From assembly GCA_016926595.1 (NCBI GenBank), contig JAFGOG010000024.1:1-5319 (forward strand): 5,319 bases of DNA. Direction: 5' to 3'. The position numbers and the translations under genes were made by a program. Below are positions 4,385-5,319 of this stretch, piece by piece; within the stretch, counting starts at the first letter, position 1; every line of letters begins with the position of its first letter. A model generated the notes under the pieces. That model saw nothing but the letters and a program-made list of their open reading frames with translations, made no database searches and had not been told where the DNA came from. Origin of the DNA: Anaerolineae bacterium. Lineage in GTDB: Bacteria > Chloroflexota > Anaerolineae > JAAYZQ01.

Positions 4385-4402
4385 TGGCGCCAGCGCGTGG
4401 GG

Positions 4403-5319
4403 CTAGCGCGCCGCCAGGTCCAACTGCCGACGCATCAGCCGGGGCGGCAGGCTGCCACAGGCCAGGATGGCGTCGTGTACCTGGCGCAGGCCGGCCTCGG
4501 GATGGGCCCGGCGGTAGTCGGCGACCAATTCCACAATGGCCAACTTGCCCATCAGGTACGACTGCGGCTGGGTCGGTGACTGCGTATAGCGCGTGACCTC
4601 GGCCAGGGCGTTCGTCGGCTCCAGCTGGCACTCTTTCACCAGAAAGCCCACCGCCTCTTCCACCGACATCCCCCGGGTATGCAGCGAGGCGTCGAGGATG
4701 ATGCGCGCGGCGCGCCACAGCTGGTCGGAGAGCCGGGCCAGGCGCTGGATCGGCGCGGCGATAAAGCCCAACTGCTCCATCAACTCCTCACAGTAAAAGG
4801 CCCAGCCCTCGATAAAGAGCGGGGAGAGGAACGAGGCCATGCGCCGCGGGATCTTGTCGTGCTGGTTGGCCCAGACCAACTGCAGGTGATGGCCCGGGTA
4901 CGCCTCGTGCAGCGCCGTGATCGGCAGCTTGGGCCGGTAGTGCCCCTTGAGCTTTTCCTCCTGCACCTCGGGAGAGGCCTGGGAGTCGACCGGCGTGACC
5001 CAAAAGATGCCCTCCTGTTCCTCCTCGAGGATCCCGGGCGAGGAGTAGGCGGCGTAGGGGATCAGCATGCGCTGAAACATGGGCGTCTCGACGACGCGGA
5101 GCGACTCGCCCGCAGGGATGGTGGCAATCTCCTGCGCGACGACATACGCCCGAGCCGCCGCCATCGCCTCACGGTAGGCGTCGAGCAGCCCCTCGGCGGC
5201 AGGATGGTCGGCCTTGGCCTCCTCGAGCAGCTCGGCGACGGTCTTCTGGGGGTCGATCTCCCGGGCCGCGGCCTCCATCTGGGCGCGGGTCTGGCGAAAG
5301 AGCTCCCAGCCGGTCTCGA
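4403..5319 (-). CDS. DUF885 family metallopeptidase-like protein, C-terminal half (5' end outside window)
   Basis: The frame is open from the right edge to TAG at 4405-4403, giving 304 visible residues. An ATG at 5278 is internal: family-like sequence (ETGWELFRQTRAQ) precedes it, and full members are about 550-600 residues. Numbered from that Met, the diagnostic site is HEAYPGHHLQ (124-133), with H124, E125 and H130 as likely metal and catalytic residues. It is followed by FIEGWAFYCEELMEQLG (155-171), whose E157 is the likely third ligand. Downstream, PTQPQSYLMGK (235-245) is also typical. This fits the gluzincin-like DUF885 group of predicted zinc peptidases; substrates are poorly known. The visible part shows no frameshift or lost motif. 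It ends convergent to the toxin-antitoxin debris and shows no functional link to it. Confidence 0.85.
   Translation of the reverse strand, partial: ETGWELFRQTRAQMEAAAREIDPQKTVAELLEEAKADHPAAEGLLDAYREAMAAARAYVVAQEIATIPAGESLRVVETPMFQRMLIPYAAYSSPGILEEEQEGIFWVTPVDSQASPEVQEEKLKGHYRPKLPITALHEAYPGHHLQLVWANQHDKIPRRMASFLSPLFIEGWAFYCEELMEQLGFIAAPIQRLARLSDQLWRAARIILDASLHTRGMSVEEAVGFLVKECQLEPTNALAEVTRYTQSPTQPQSYLMGKLAIVELVADYRRAHPEAGLRQVHDAILACGSLPPRLMRRQLDLAAR

Larger units (their letters stand above)
4084..4402. other. Intergenic region with toxin-antitoxin debris, content summary
   Basis: These 319 bp lie between the DUF3368 toxin and the convergent DUF885 gene. They contain the second 14-bp box, the CATATCAC palindrome, the degenerate promoter copy, the 18-codon antitoxin stub and the 9-bp stem-loop. 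The stretch 4326-4360 holds nothing recognisable beyond a short AGCC/GGCT stem followed by TTTTT (4346-4362), which might once have ended the remnant transcript. Confidence 0.7.

Noticed and set aside
4378..4796. Plus-strand open frames over the DUF885 region
   Set aside because: They are shadows of the minus-strand gene, which carries the HEAYPGHH site; no ribosome binding site or family resemblance was found for them.

Overview
The window is GC-rich bacterial DNA that looks like an accessory, rearranged stretch of a chromosome. The best taxonomic hint is the large secreted protein on the minus strand. After its N-terminal domain it carries a linker, HRTFLPFVQKP, resembling the 'YLPLV.K' linkers common in secreted proteins of Chloroflexota (Anaerolineae/Caldilineae type). 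That assignment is an inference from memory of the family, not a search result.

Layout from left to right. (1) Positions 2-199 hold the tail of an antitoxin gene followed, 3 nt later, by the first 28 codons of a RelE/ParE-type toxin; the toxin then stops matching its family and runs into a strong hairpin (H1, 209-232). (2) Positions 344-3004, minus strand, encode an 886-residue exported protein: signal peptide, an unassigned N-terminal domain, one fibronectin-III-like domain, then 12 kelch-type blades of about 50 residues, 11 of which carry an Asp-box (STDQGATW). It has its own promoter and a very good ribosome binding site. (3) The 330-bp divergent intergenic region holds that promoter, a second hairpin of the same family as H1 (H2, 3167-3196), and a plus-strand promoter. 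(4) Positions 3335-4083 form an intact two-gene toxin-antitoxin operon: a UPF0175 antitoxin overlapping by ATGA a DUF3368 PIN-like toxin. (5) Positions 4101-4325 are a degenerate second copy of the same promoter region, in front of an 18-codon antitoxin-like remnant. (6) Positions 4403 to the right edge, minus strand, hold the C-terminal half of a DUF885 metallopeptidase-like protein.

The window therefore contains one intact toxin-antitoxin module and the debris of two others, around a secreted multi-blade propeller gene bracketed by two related hairpins. The most interesting points are the constant-scaffold, variable-loop design of the propeller; the hairpin pair with one member at the toxin breakpoint; and the promoter duplication in which the second copy has lost 13 bp covering the -10 and half of a likely operator. 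No tRNA, rRNA, transposase or CRISPR array was seen.
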